DNA of 64,000 nucleotides from Pandoraea capi (GTDB lineage Bacteria; Pseudomonadota; Gammaproteobacteria; Burkholderiales; Burkholderiaceae): NCBI RefSeq assembly GCF_902459735.1, contig NZ_CABPRV010000004.1, positions 1 to 64,000 of the forward strand, read 5' to 3'. Shown piece by piece: positions 19,299 to 29,708 of this stretch (position 1 is its first letter; each line of letters starts with the position of its first letter). The notes under the pieces were generated by a model. It saw only the letters and a program-made list of their open reading frames with translations, ran no database searches and was not told where the DNA came from. The position numbers and the translations under genes were made by a program.

Positions 19299-19340
19299 TG
19301 GTACGATTAAAAGCACCATCACTGGCAAATCTCTTGGTGC
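19299..19340. promoter_or_regulatory. Candidate MocR operator with three half-sites
   Basis: Three related hexamers lie in the GNAT-MocR gap just before the MocR ATG: TGGTAC (19299-19304), GCACCA in reverse (19313-19318) and TGGTGC (19335-19340). Repeated half-sites of this kind fit autoregulation by a GntR-type winged helix. This is an inference from position and symmetry. Confidence 0.4.
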
Positions 19341-19341
19341 C

Positions 19342-20922
19342 ATGACATTCCAGCCCCCTGCCCGTTCCGAGGCCGTCGCGCCCGCCTCCGAAAACGTTGC
19401 CGCCCTGTTCGACACGCCGCTCGCCACCGGTCCGGGGCGCAACACCTCGCTCCAGAAGCAACTGCTCTCGCGCCTGAAGCACGCCATTCTCGAAGGACGT
19501 CTGCCCGCCGGCGCACGATTGCCGGCGTCTCGCACGCTCGCGGAAGATCTCGCCGTCTCCCGCAACACGGTATCCATCGTCTACGACCAGCTCGCCGCCG
19601 AGGGCTTCATCGTCCCGCATCGGTTGGGCACGCGTGTCGCGCAGTTGTCGCTCGATCCGCACATTGCCGCGCAGGCCGCGAAGGCCCTCGGGCAGAAGGC
19701 GCTGGCCGATGCGGCAGCAGCGGCCGCAGCGGAGGATGTCAACCCGCCGCTCGCCTCTCGTCGTATCCAGCGTCTGCCCGCCACGCGTCATGCGGCACGC
19801 GCCGACGAGACGCCGCTGCCCTTCACGCCCGGCGTGCCCGCACTCACGCGCTTTCCCGCGAGCACATGGCGGCGTACGCTCGAACGCGTGATGCGTGAAG
19901 CGCAGCCGCGTCACTACCACTACGGCGATCCGCTCGGCGAGCCGGCGTTGCGCGAAGCGATTGCCGGCCATCTGCGTATCTCGCGCGGCGTGCGGTGCGA
20001 TGCGTCGCAGGTCGTCATTACGGAAGGCGCGCACGAAGCGTTGATCCTGTGCGTGCGGTTGCTCACGGACCCGGGCGACACCGTGTGGATGGAAGACCCC
20101 GGTTACCGTGGCGCGAAGGCCGCCTTTCATTCGAGCGATGTGCGTCTGCACGCGCTGCGCGTCGATGACGAAGGCATCGTGATTCCCGAGGGGCTCTGGG
20201 AACGCTCGCCCCCGAAACTGGTGTACGTGACGCCATCGCATCAATATCCGCTCGGCAGCGTGCTGTCCGCGTCGCGCCGACTCGATCTGATCGCGCAGGC
20301 GGGACGTCACGGCGCCTGGATTCTGGAAGACGATTACGACAGCGAATTCCGGCATCAGGGCGAGCCGATTGCGGCCATGCAAGGGATGGTGCCGGATGCG
20401 CCCGTGGTCTACGTCGGCACATTCAGCAAGACGATGTTCCCGGCGCTGCGTCTGGGTTTTCTGATTCTGCCGACCGCGCTCGCCACGCAGGCGCGCGACG
20501 CACTCGACGAACTGCTGCGCGGTGGTCATCGCTTCGAGCAACTCGCACTGGCGGACTTCATTCGCAGCGGGCAGTTCGCACGCCATCTCGGGCGGATGCG
20601 ACGGTTGTACCGGGAGCGTCAGGCGGCGTTGCGCGATGCGCTGGCCGCGCATTTCGACCCCGCGTACGCAGTGATCGGAGAGCGTTGCGGCCTGCATCTG
20701 ACCGTGCGGCTCGACCCCGCGTTTCCGGACAAGGCGATCGTGGCGGCGGCGCAGCGCGAAGGCATCGGCCCTCGCGCGCTGTCGAGCTTTGCACTCGATC
20801 CGCAACCGGCTGATAACGGGCTGGTGATCGGCTACGGGGATACGGATGCGTCCCGCATCCCCGGTCTGATCAAGCGACTCGCGGCGATTGTCGCGGCGGC
20901 CCGATCGACGTCATCGGATTGA
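19342..20922 (+). CDS. MocR/PdxR-type GntR regulator with aminotransferase domain
   Basis: A 526-residue chimeric transcription factor. Residues about 35-105 form a GntR winged helix (AILEGRLPAGARLPASRTLAEDL, then SRNTVSIVYDQLAAEGF). A linker follows, and residues about 150-515 are a fold-type-I aminotransferase domain with the PLP-binding lysine at K363 in YVGTFSKTMFPALRLGF and the cofactor-contacting LEDDYDSEFRH. Members bind PLP or an amino-compound adduct and control vitamin B6, GABA or taurine genes, among others. The neighbour is a divergent GNAT gene, with no pdxST in the window, so PdxR is not certain. Confidence 0.93.
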   Translation: MTFQPPARSEAVAPASENVAALFDTPLATGPGRNTSLQKQLLSRLKHAILEGRLPAGARLPASRTLAEDLAVSRNTVSIVYDQLAAEGFIVPHRLGTRVAQLSLDPHIAAQAAKALGQKALADAAAAAAAEDVNPPLASRRIQRLPATRHAARADETPLPFTPGVPALTRFPASTWRRTLERVMREAQPRHYHYGDPLGEPALREAIAGHLRISRGVRCDASQVVITEGAHEALILCVRLLTDPGDTVWMEDPGYRGAKAAFHSSDVRLHALRVDDEGIVIPEGLWERSPPKLVYVTPSHQYPLGSVLSASRRLDLIAQAGRHGAWILEDDYDSEFRHQGEPIAAMQGMVPDAPVVYVGTFSKTMFPALRLGFLILPTALATQARDALDELLRGGHRFEQLALADFIRSGQFARHLGRMRRLYRERQAALRDALAAHFDPAYAVIGERCGLHLTVRLDPAFPDKAIVAAAQREGIGPRALSSFALDPQPADNGLVIGYGDTDASRIPGLIKRLAAIVAAARSTSSD

Positions 20923-20923
20923 G

Positions 20924-21121
20924 TCAGGGGTTCCGGGGCAGCAGACAAATCGGCGCGCCCGTGTCCGAGCAGAAACATCCCGGCGGCGGATTTTCACACT
21001 TGGCCGGCACGACGCGCGGCACCGGCGTAAATTCGGCAGCCTTGACCATTGCCACCGGGGACAAGAGCACTAACGACGTCGCCGAGATCCACCCGGCTCG
21101 CATCATCCAACTCATCTTCAT
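20924..21121 (-). CDS. Small secreted Cys-containing protein
   Basis: A 65-residue protein, not recognised. Residues 1-29 look like a signal peptide (ending VKA-AEF). The mature part of about 37 residues is Pro-rich with three Cys in KCENPPPGCFCSD and one near the end (PICLLPR), so disulphides in the periplasm are plausible. GGAG stands six bases before the ATG, supporting translation. It is convergent with the MocR gene and its stop is only one base beyond that stop. Confidence 0.6.
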   Translation of the reverse strand: MKMSWMMRAGWISATSLVLLSPVAMVKAAEFTPVPRVVPAKCENPPPGCFCSDTGAPICLLPRNP

Positions 21122-21322
21122 TGCAGACTCCAGAAAGGTTTCCGATCCCTGCGCGAGTCATGTCTCGCACAGCGTTCATTCACTTCATACTGCAAGTCGA
21201 TTTAAGACCTGCCGGAGAGAAGCCACTTTCAGGAATGGTTCACGCGCCGCCGATGAGGGAACTTTCCCCAAAGACATCGCGCGACGGCGCCGTTCAGCCA
21301 GTCGCGCGAAGGAAGCCATGCG

Positions 21323-22567
21323 TCAGGAAGACGTTGCGGTGCGTGCCGGTTTGCCCGACGACTCGCTGTCGTGAGCGTGTGCAACGGGCGCGTTGCGTGA
21401 CATCCAGAACGTCAGCAGGACAGCCGTAATCGCGGCCATGGCGGCGCACAGATACACCTCGGCGTAACCATACGCACCGACGATCAGTCCGGCGACGGGA
21501 CCGGTCACGCCCAGCGCGACGTCGAGAAACACCGAGTAGGCCCCCAGCGCTGCGCCGCGATTTTGCGCCGGCACGAGATTCACGGCCGCCACGCCCAGCG
21601 ACGGGAACACCAGCGAGAAGCCCGCCCCCGAGAGCGCCGCGCCGAGGAGTGCGGTGAAGCCGGTCGGCGCAATGCCGAGCACGATCAGGCCGAACGCTTC
21701 GAGGGCGAACGACGTCATGGCGACACGGTAGCCGCCGAAACGGCCGATGCTGCTGCCCAGCAACAGACGCACGCCCATGAAGCACAGACCGAACGCGGTC
21801 AGCGCCAGTGCAGCGTTGTCCCAATGATGGCTTGCGTAGTAGAGCGTGATGAAGGTCGAGATGGCGCCGAAACCGATGGAGCCGAGGGCCAGCCCCATGC
21901 CGAACGGCAACACCCGGCCGAGCACCGCGCGAAACGCCAGACGCTCACCGTGAATCACGGGCGTCGCACGCTTCAGGCGGGCAAGCAGCAATCCGACGAT
22001 GCCTGCCAACGCCACTGCGCCGCCGACGGCCTCGATACCGTACGCGTTGCTGAGCGCCACACCCAGCGGTGCGCCGAGCGCGAGCGCGCCATACGTCGCC
22101 ACACCGTTCCACGAGATGACCCGCGCCGTGTGCGACGGTCCGACTTGCCCGATGCCCCACATGATCGCGCCCGTCGACACCCAGCTCTCACCGAAGCCCA
22201 GCACCAGACGCCCCGCGATCAACGCGAGCAACGCCAGCCAGGGCACACCGGAGAACACGCCGCCGAGTGCCACGAGCAACCCGGAAGCGCCGCATGCCAC
22301 CAATCCGCAAAGGACGGTGCGCTTCGGCCCCCAGGCGTCGGCGGTGCGTCCGGCATAGGGACGCGAGAGCAACGTCGCGAGATATTGCACGCTGATCGCC
22401 AGACCGGCGATCACGGAGCTGTACGCCAGATCCACGTGGACGAACGACGGCAGCACGGCGAGCGGCAGACCGATCGTCAGATAGCAGAGAAACGTGAAGA
22501 ACACGGTGGAGACGATCTGCAACGTCGTGGCGAACTGGCCGTTCGCGGGGCGGGTGTCGGTAGGCAT
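21323..22567 (-). CDS. MFS transporter, YhhS-like (second paralogue)
   Basis: A 414-residue carrier starting at [10 protein letters not shown] (22567), with an open frame that extends further but without a better ribosome site, so the start is uncertain. It shares the layout and motifs of the product of 11613-12815: [27 protein letters not shown] after helix 2 and [18 protein letters not shown] in helix 4. It is predicted to export sugars or drugs; the substrate is unknown. It lies 245 bases downstream of gdhB on the same strand, probably with its own promoter. Confidence 0.9.
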   Translation of the reverse strand: MPTDTRPANGQFATTLQIVSTVFFTFLCYLTIGLPLAVLPSFVHVDLAYSSVIAGLAISVQYLATLLSRPYAGRTADAWGPKRTVLCGLVACGASGLLVALGGVFSGVPWLALLALIAGRLVLGFGESWVSTGAIMWGIGQVGPSHTARVISWNGVATYGALALGAPLGVALSNAYGIEAVGGAVALAGIVGLLLARLKRATPVIHGERLAFRAVLGRVLPFGMGLALGSIGFGAISTFITLYYASHHWDNAALALTAFGLCFMGVRLLLGSSIGRFGGYRVAMTSFALEAFGLIVLGIAPTGFTALLGAALSGAGFSLVFPSLGVAAVNLVPAQNRGAALGAYSVFLDVALGVTGPVAGLIVGAYGYAEVYLCAAMAAITAVLLTFWMSRNAPVAHAHDSESSGKPARTATSS

Positions 22568-22812
22568 TGCGCAGGAGATCAGAAATCGACGAAACCCCAG
22601 GACGCGACAACCCGCACGACGGGCAAGCATGCGTGCGGGTTGACTCAATCCTAGGGTTTTCCCGGATCATACGCCGTTTTGCGCGTTTTGTGTAAACGCT
22701 TAAAAGATGTCGGACAAGTCACATCGAGCGACATTGAGAGATGACCGTCATCATGCCGGGAAAACCGCCGCCGAGCCCCGCCCGGCGGACGATTCACCGC
22801 AGGCAGACGAGT

Positions 22813-25800
22813 TCAGCGGCCGACCTCGGCGAGCGATTTCAGGCTGACTGACAACATGGCAAGGTCGGCGTTACCCGCCGCCACCTGATCGGCCAGCACG
22901 CGGTGATAACGGGCGAGGGCTTCCGAATGCGTCTTCTGCCAGTTCGCGACCAGCCGGTCCGCCGGGCGCATGCCGTCGCTGTCAGCCACATCGCCGGCGG
23001 GCCCCTTCTCCTCCTTGCTCCCTGCCCGGCCGTCTTCGAGCACGCTCGCCGTCAGCCGTCGCCGCAACACCGACAACTCTTCGAGCAGCGTGGCGCGTGC
23101 CAGCCGCTGCCAGTGCGTCTGCATCGGCAAACCGAGCACGCCGGTCTGCAACCAGCCATAGCCGAGCGGCGCGTCCAGCGCAAAGTACACCTGTGCGGTC
23201 AGCGCCGGTTCGCACCCGGTCGTGCTCGCGACCTCGGCAATGTCGAGCAACGCGATCCGCGCCCCGATCCCCGCCGCCGTTTGCGCCAACTGCGGTGGCA
23301 CCCCTGCGTCGATCATGGTCTGGCTCTGGGTGCTGGCCGCTTCCAAGGCCTCACCGCTGACCAATGTATCGAGCGTGGGAAGGAGCGGATCGAGCACATG
23401 CCGCAGACGCTCGACCGTCTGCGGCACGTCGGTCAGACGGCGCCGCAGGAACCACAGCGTCGCTTGCTCGTGCCACTGCGCCACTGCCGCGAAAAGCGAC
23501 GCCTGCGTCTCATGCGAGACCCGCGCGTCGAGCGCGTCGATCTCGAGCCACAGCGCGTCGAGCCCATAGGCCCCGCGCGCTGCGAGACTCGCGCGCACCA
23601 CGTCCGCCGCCTCGGCCCCGGTCTCCTCGCTCAGCCGATGGACGAACGTCACCCCCGCCCGGTTGACGAGCGCGTTGGCATGCATCGTCGCGAGAATTTC
23701 CCGCTTGAGCGGGTGACGCAGCATCGCCGCGCCGCACCGGCTCGCCAACGGCGTAGGGAAGTACGACGGCAATCCGTCGGCAACGAACTCGGCGTCGGGC
23801 AAATCGCTGGCGAGCAGCACGTCGTAGAGCCACATCTTGCTATACGCCATGAGCACCGCGCGCTCGGGCGACGTCAGCCCCGTACCCGCCGCGCGACGGG
23901 CATCGAGCGCTTCGTCGTCGGGCAGGAATTCGATGGCCCGCGACAGCCGCTGCGCGCGTTCCAGATACCGCATGAAACGTGCGTCGCCGTCGAGCGCCGC
24001 GGCCGAACGCAATCGTCCCAGCGACAGAGCTTGCGTTTGCAGATAGTTGTCGCGCAGGACCAGCGTGCCGACTTCCTCCGTCATTTCCGCGAGCAACGTA
24101 TTGCGCTGCTTGAGCGTCATCTCGCCATCGGTGACAACCAGTCCCAGCAGAATCTTGATGTTCACTTCGTGGTCGGAACAATCGACGCCGGCCGAGTTAT
24201 CGATGGCGTCCGTATTGATGCGGCCACCGTGCTGCGCGTACTCGATGCGCCCGAGCTGCGTCAGCCCGAGGTTGCCGCCTTCCGCCACGACTTTGCAACG
24301 CAACTCGGCGCCGTTCACGCGCAGGCCGTCGTTCGCGCGGTCCCCCACTTGCGCATGCGTCTCGGTGCTCGCCTTCACATAGGTGCCGATGCCGCCGTTG
24401 TACAGCAGGTCGACGGGGGCCGTGAGCAGCGCACGCAGCAGGTCGGTCGGCGCCATCTCGCCGGCGTCCACGCCGAGCCATTCGCGGATCTGCGGCGACA
24501 GCGCAATGGCCTTTGCCGTGCGCGGAAAAATGCCGCCGCCGGGCGAAATCAGCTTGGCGTCGTAGTCGGCCCAGCTCGAACGGGGCAACTGGAACAGACG
24601 CTCACGCTCCGCGAACGACGTTGCCGCGTCCGGCGTCGGATCCAGGAAGATGTGACGATGATCGAAGGCCGCCACGAGCCGGATGTGCTTCGACAACAGC
24701 ATGCCGTTGCCGAACACGTCTCCCGACATGTCGCCGACACCCACGACCGTGAAGTCCTGCGTCTGCGTATCGACGCCCATCTCACTGAAATGCCGCTTGA
24801 CCGATTCCCACGCACCTCGCGCCGTGATCGCCATCTTCTTGTGGTCGTAGCCGACGGAGCCGCCTGACGCGAAGGCGTCGCCCAACCAGAACCCGTACTC
24901 TGCGGAGATCGCGTTGGCGTAGTCCGAAAAGGTGGCCGTGCCCTTGTCGGCGGCGACGACCAGATACGGATCGTCGCCATCGATGCGCACGGTCTGCGGC
25001 GGGGGCACCAACCGGCCGTCGACGTAGTTGTCCGTCAGGTCCAGCAACCCGCGCAGGAACGTCTGGTAGCACGCCACGCCCTCGGCCAGATAGGCATCGC
25101 GATCTGCCGGCGACGGCGGCTGCTTGACCACGAAACCGCCCTTCGAACCGACCGGCACGATGACCGTGTTCTTGACCATCTGCGCCTTCACCAGTCCCAG
25201 CACTTCGGTACGGAAGTCCTCACGACGGTCCGACCAGCGCAGGCCGCCGCGCGCGACCCGTCCCCCGCGCAGGTGCACGCCCTCGACGCGCGGCGAGTAC
25301 ACCCAGATCTCGAACATCGGTTTCGGCTCGGGCAGCCCCGGCACTTTCGACGGATCGAACTTGAACGACAGATACGTCTTCTGCGAGGGCTGCGTGGCGC
25401 CATCCCTGGAAGCGACATCCTTTGCCGTCTGGAAATAATTCGTGCGCAGCGTCGCCTCGAACACGCCGAGGAACTGACGCAGGATGCGGTCTTCGTCGAG
25501 ATTGGGAACGTCTTCGAGCGCCGCGTGGATTTGCGTACGTAACTGATCGGCACGCGACTCACGGACGTCCGCAGCCAGCGAGGGATCGAAGCGCGCGAGG
25601 AAAAGCCGCACGAGCATGCCCGCAATCGCGGGGTTCCCCGTCAGCGCGTTCTCGATGTACGCGTTGCTGAAGGTGGAACCGACTTGCCGTATGTACTTTG
25701 CGTACGCCCGCAGAATGCGCACCTCACGCCAGGTGAGGCCCGCTTGCAGCACGAGACGGTTGAGATCGTCGTTCTCGACGTCGCCGGCCCAGATTCGCGC

Positions 25801-27894
25801 AAAAGCGTCTTCGAAGCGCGAGCGCGCATGCTCCAGATCGACATCCGCCCCGTCGAGGCTCGTCATGCCGAAGTCGTGCATCCACACCACGCCAGCGTCG
25901 GTCGGTTCGATGCGGTAGGGGCGCTCATCATTTACGCGCACGCCGAGATGTTCGAGCATCGGCAGACTGCGTGAGAGGGCAATCGGCTCGCCCGCCTGAT
26001 AAATCTTGAAACGCAACGTGCCGGGAGCCGCTTCCAGCGGGCGATACAGTTGCATCGCAAGCGCCGTCGCCTCCGAAGGCCCCGCGGTGCCTGAACTCCC
26101 CGTCTGCGGCGCCCGCCCTGCCGCGCTCAGCAACGGCTCGATGAGTTCGACGTCACGCACGGCCACGCGTGCTGCGTAGTCCTCGCGATACCCCGCAGGG
26201 AACGCCTGTGCGTAGCGGCGTAGTGCCCGCGTACCACGTTCCTCCCCCAGTTGTTCGCGTAGCGCGTCGGACAGATCGTCCTGCCAGCGCCGCGCCGTCT
26301 CGACGATCCGCGCTTCGAGTTCGGTGACGTCGACATCGGGCACGTGACCCGGTTCGGTGCGCACGGTGATGTGAATACGCGCGAGCATCGATTCCGACAG
26401 CAACGGCGTGAATTCGACGCTGGTGCCGTGATAGGCGGCGAGCAGCAGGTTCTGCACCCGAATGCGCAGATCGGTGTTGAATTTCTCGCGCGGCACGAAC
26501 ACGAGGCACGACACATAGCGGTCGAAGCGATCGCGTCGCACGAACAGCCGCGTGCGTTGGCGTTCCTGCAAGCGCAGAATGCCCAGCGCGATATCGGCGA
26601 GCTGATGGGCGTCGATCTGGAAAAGTTCGTCGCGCGGATATTGTTCGAGGATGGTGACGAGCGTCTTGGCAAGATGCCCGTTCGGCAGGAAGCCGGTATG
26701 GCCGATCACCTCGGCCACCTTGCGGCGCACCAGCGGGATCTCTTCGGCCGGCACCATGTAGACGGTGGACGTGTAGAGCCCGAGAAAGCGCCGCTCGCCG
26801 CAGACATTGCCTTGCGCGTCGAAGCGTTTGACGCCGACGTAGTCGAGATAGCCGGGACGATGGACGCTCGCGCGCGAGTTCGCCTTCGTCAGGAAGATCG
26901 GCGCGCTCGCCTGAACGATGCCGATGGCGCCCGGCGAGAGGCGCGTCACGTCGGGCGTGCTGGCGTCGCGCCGGGATTCCCTCAGCACACCGAGGCCGGT
27001 GCCGTTGACCCCTTGCAGGTAATGCTCGCCGTCACGCTCGACCAGTTCGTAATCGCGATACCCCAGGAACGTGAAGTGTCGGGCGAGCATCCAGTCGAGG
27101 AACGCCTGCGCTTCGTCGATCTCCTCGCGCTCCTGCGTGGTCACGCCCTTTTGCGCGGCGCGCTGGGTGAGCGACTCGATGGCGGCGTGCGCGGCGGCCT
27201 GCATCGCGCGCCAGTCCTCGACGGCGGCCCGCACGTCGCCCAGCACGCGTTGCAGGCCGTCGACCAGCGCCTGTATGCGCTCGGGCTCCGAAAACCGGTC
27301 GACTTCGATGTGGATATACGATTCGAAGCGGCTGCCGTCGTCGGCGGGCGCCGGGCGCTCTTGCGCCGTAGCGCTGCCGTTCACACTACCGTTTTTGCCG
27401 CCGCTTTCGGCGCCATTTTCGGCCCCATTTCCGCCGCCAGTTCCACTACCGACATTGCTGCTGCCGGGCGCAACGCTCAGGCGCTTGCCTGCCGCATCGC
27501 GACGCACGCAATAGACCGGATGGAACGCCGAATGCAGCGCCAGCCCCTGCCGGTTGATTTCCATCGTCACCGAATCGACGAGGAACGGCATGTCGTCGTT
27601 GACGATCTCGACCACGGTATGGCTGCAATGCCAGCCGTGCTGATCGAGGGTGGGGTTGTAGATGCGGATTCGCGGCTCGCCGGAGACGAACTTCTGGCCG
27701 AGTTGCCAGTGCGCCATCGCCGCGCCATAAAGATCGGCGACACTGCGCGAGACGACATCCTCGGCGTCGGCCAGACCGTAGTAATGCTGGACGAAGGGCT
27801 CGAACAGGGCGGCCACGCCGGGCGCGCGCTCACGGGCCATCGTGACGACTTCCGCCATGTGCTGGCGGACTTTCTCTTCCGGGTTCGCGGGCAT
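22813..27894 (-). CDS. gdhB: NAD-specific glutamate dehydrogenase, 180-kDa class
   Basis: A 1693-residue enzyme that deaminates L-glutamate to 2-oxoglutarate and ammonium using NAD+. The start at 27894 (MPANPEEKVRQHMAEV) has AGAGG upstream and matches the family; the 128-residue extension of the open frame overlaps dbpA and is spurious. ACT-like regulatory modules occupy roughly the first 700 residues, with a Gly/Asn-rich loop near residues 155-190. The catalytic GDH core lies around residues 790-1300, with GGLRWSDRREDFRTEVLGL and PVGSKGGFVVK carrying the substrate lysines. The long helical C-terminus is typical. It is divergent from dbpA. Confidence 0.96.
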   Translation of the reverse strand: MPANPEEKVRQHMAEVVTMARERAPGVAALFEPFVQHYYGLADAEDVVSRSVADLYGAAMAHWQLGQKFVSGEPRIRIYNPTLDQHGWHCSHTVVEIVNDDMPFLVDSVTMEINRQGLALHSAFHPVYCVRRDAAGKRLSVAPGSSNVGSGTGGGNGAENGAESGGKNGSVNGSATAQERPAPADDGSRFESYIHIEVDRFSEPERIQALVDGLQRVLGDVRAAVEDWRAMQAAAHAAIESLTQRAAQKGVTTQEREEIDEAQAFLDWMLARHFTFLGYRDYELVERDGEHYLQGVNGTGLGVLRESRRDASTPDVTRLSPGAIGIVQASAPIFLTKANSRASVHRPGYLDYVGVKRFDAQGNVCGERRFLGLYTSTVYMVPAEEIPLVRRKVAEVIGHTGFLPNGHLAKTLVTILEQYPRDELFQIDAHQLADIALGILRLQERQRTRLFVRRDRFDRYVSCLVFVPREKFNTDLRIRVQNLLLAAYHGTSVEFTPLLSESMLARIHITVRTEPGHVPDVDVTELEARIVETARRWQDDLSDALREQLGEERGTRALRRYAQAFPAGYREDYAARVAVRDVELIEPLLSAAGRAPQTGSSGTAGPSEATALAMQLYRPLEAAPGTLRFKIYQAGEPIALSRSLPMLEHLGVRVNDERPYRIEPTDAGVVWMHDFGMTSLDGADVDLEHARSRFEDAFARIWAGDVENDDLNRLVLQAGLTWREVRILRAYAKYIRQVGSTFSNAYIENALTGNPAIAGMLVRLFLARFDPSLAADVRESRADQLRTQIHAALEDVPNLDEDRILRQFLGVFEATLRTNYFQTAKDVASRDGATQPSQKTYLSFKFDPSKVPGLPEPKPMFEIWVYSPRVEGVHLRGGRVARGGLRWSDRREDFRTEVLGLVKAQMVKNTVIVPVGSKGGFVVKQPPSPADRDAYLAEGVACYQTFLRGLLDLTDNYVDGRLVPPPQTVRIDGDDPYLVVAADKGTATFSDYANAISAEYGFWLGDAFASGGSVGYDHKKMAITARGAWESVKRHFSEMGVDTQTQDFTVVGVGDMSGDVFGNGMLLSKHIRLVAAFDHRHIFLDPTPDAATSFAERERLFQLPRSSWADYDAKLISPGGGIFPRTAKAIALSPQIREWLGVDAGEMAPTDLLRALLTAPVDLLYNGGIGTYVKASTETHAQVGDRANDGLRVNGAELRCKVVAEGGNLGLTQLGRIEYAQHGGRINTDAIDNSAGVDCSDHEVNIKILLGLVVTDGEMTLKQRNTLLAEMTEEVGTLVLRDNYLQTQALSLGRLRSAAALDGDARFMRYLERAQRLSRAIEFLPDDEALDARRAAGTGLTSPERAVLMAYSKMWLYDVLLASDLPDAEFVADGLPSYFPTPLASRCGAAMLRHPLKREILATMHANALVNRAGVTFVHRLSEETGAEAADVVRASLAARGAYGLDALWLEIDALDARVSHETQASLFAAVAQWHEQATLWFLRRRLTDVPQTVERLRHVLDPLLPTLDTLVSGEALEAASTQSQTMIDAGVPPQLAQTAAGIGARIALLDIAEVASTTGCEPALTAQVYFALDAPLGYGWLQTGVLGLPMQTHWQRLARATLLEELSVLRRRLTASVLEDGRAGSKEEKGPAGDVADSDGMRPADRLVANWQKTHSEALARYHRVLADQVAAGNADLAMLSVSLKSLAEVGR

Positions 27895-28177
27895 GGGCAC
27901 CTCTGCGGAAATGGACGAGACGGCGACCGGCCGACGACCGGCCCGTCGACGAGAAAGGACAGGCAAAAGACGTGCAAGCGGCAAGCAGAGCCATGCTACG
28001 CCCGGCGGCCCCGGACTGGCAACGGCGCAATCCCTGAGATCGGGTATGCTGGGCCGTCCGAGCGTACCGGCGTCCGAGCGTGCCGAGACCGTACCGATAT
28101 GCGCCCTCCGCCCGAAACCCGTCCACCGGCGCCGCTGGAGCCACCGGAGCCATCGAACATACCCGGTATAATCGCGC

Positions 28178-29620
28178 ATGAACTCAAAAGCCACCGATTC
28201 GCGCAACGACAGCGCCCCGTCGCCCTCCGCTGCGCCCACGACGACGCCCTTCTCGAACCTGCCGCTCTCGCCTGCCATGCAGGAGAACCTCGCACGGCTC
28301 GGTTACGTCTCGATGACGCCCATCCAGCAGGCGTCGCTCCCGGACATTCTCAACGGTCACGACATCATCGCGCAGGCCAAGACCGGCAGCGGCAAGACCG
28401 CCGCGTTCTCGCTGGGCCTGCTCCAGCGTGTGGACGCCCGCGATTTCGCCGTTCAGGCCGCCGTGCTCTGCCCCACCCGCGAACTCGCCGAACAGGTGGC
28501 GCAGGAAGTGCGCCGCATCGCGCGCGCCGAGGACAACATCAAGGTCCTCACGCTGTGCGGCGGCGCCCCGCTGCGACCGCAGGCCGAGAGCCTTGCGCAC
28601 GGCGCCCACGTGATCGTGGGCACGCCCGGGCGCATCATGGATCACCTCGATCGCGGCACGCTCTCGCTCACCGGCATCAAGACGCTGGTGCTCGACGAGG
28701 CCGATCGCATGCTCGACATGGGCTTTTTCGACGACATCGCCACCGTCGCCCGCCAGACACCTGCGTCGCGCCAGACGCTGCTGTTCTCCGCCACGTACCC
28801 CGAAGGCATCGGCAAGCTCGCACAGCGCCTGCTGAAAACGCCGCGGGAAATCCGTCTGGAAGAGAAGCACGACGCCAGCAAGATTCGCCAGCGCTTCTAT
28901 GAAGTCCGCGACGAAGAACGCCTGCACGCCGTGGGGCAGTTGCTCGATCATTTCCGCCCGGTGAGCACCATCGCGTTCTGCAACACGCGCGCGCAGTGCA
29001 ACGACCTGACCGACGTGCTGCGTGCCGAAGGCTTCCACGCGCTGACACTGCACGGCGATCTGGAGCAGCGCGAGCGCGACATGGTGCTGATCCAGTTCGC
29101 GAACCGCAGTTGCTCGGTGCTGGTGGCCACGGACGTCGCCGCGCGCGGGCTCGACATCGCGCAGCTCGAAGCGGTCATCAACGTGGACGTGACGCCCGAC
29201 CCCGAGGTGTACGTGCACCGCATCGGCCGCACGGGCCGTGCCGACGAAGACGGCTGGGCGTTCAGCCTGGCGACGATGGATGAGATGGGTCGCGTCGGCA
29301 ACATCGAAGCGGCCATGGGCGGCGAAGTCCAATGGCACAAGCTCGCCGAGCTGACGCCCTCGGGCAGCGGCCACCTGCTCCCGCCGATGGTGACGATTCA
29401 GATGCTGGGCGGCAAGAAGGACAAGATCCGTCCGGGCGACGTGCTCGGCGCGCTCACGGGCGAAGCCGGTTTCGCCGCCGCGCAGATCGGCAAGATCAAC
29501 GTGATGGAAAACTTCACGTATATTGCCGTGGATCGCGACATCGCCCCGGTGGCGTTGCGCAAGTTGTCAGATGGACGCGTCAAAGGCCGCAAGGTCAAGG
29601 TAAGATTCCTTCAGGATTGA
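28178..29620 (+). CDS. dbpA: ATP-dependent RNA helicase DbpA
   Basis: A 480-residue DEAD-box helicase that remodels 23S rRNA during 50S assembly. It has the Q motif (TPIQQASLP), Walker A AKTGSGKT at 67-74, PTREL, DEAD at 173-176, SAT, and RGLD plus HRIGRTGR in the second RecA domain. The C-terminal 80 residues are the DbpA RNA-binding domain (VTIQMLGGKKDKIRPGDVLGAL), which separates it from RhlE or SrmB. A TATAAT at 28167-28172 ends only five bases before the ATG, so either the transcript is nearly leaderless or this is not the true -10. Confidence 0.96.
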   Translation: MNSKATDSRNDSAPSPSAAPTTTPFSNLPLSPAMQENLARLGYVSMTPIQQASLPDILNGHDIIAQAKTGSGKTAAFSLGLLQRVDARDFAVQAAVLCPTRELAEQVAQEVRRIARAEDNIKVLTLCGGAPLRPQAESLAHGAHVIVGTPGRIMDHLDRGTLSLTGIKTLVLDEADRMLDMGFFDDIATVARQTPASRQTLLFSATYPEGIGKLAQRLLKTPREIRLEEKHDASKIRQRFYEVRDEERLHAVGQLLDHFRPVSTIAFCNTRAQCNDLTDVLRAEGFHALTLHGDLEQRERDMVLIQFANRSCSVLVATDVAARGLDIAQLEAVINVDVTPDPEVYVHRIGRTGRADEDGWAFSLATMDEMGRVGNIEAAMGGEVQWHKLAELTPSGSGHLLPPMVTIQMLGGKKDKIRPGDVLGALTGEAGFAAAQIGKINVMENFTYIAVDRDIAPVALRKLSDGRVKGRKVKVRFLQD

Positions 29621-29708
29621 TTGCCGGGGCTCGCGCGAGCAACGCCGAGCCCACCCCATCCCTGCCGGATGTCCCCCCCTGAGCGCCACGCGCCACTAGG
29701 AGGCTGCA

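Noticed and set aside
27895-28278. N-terminal extension of gdhB in the open frame
   Set aside because: It overlaps the dbpA start, has a low-complexity Arg-rich sequence, and a ribosome site fits the start at 27894.
26344-28902. Long plus-strand frame opposite gdhB that runs into dbpA
   Set aside because: Antisense shadow of gdhB with no domain; dbpA starts at 28178 in another frame.
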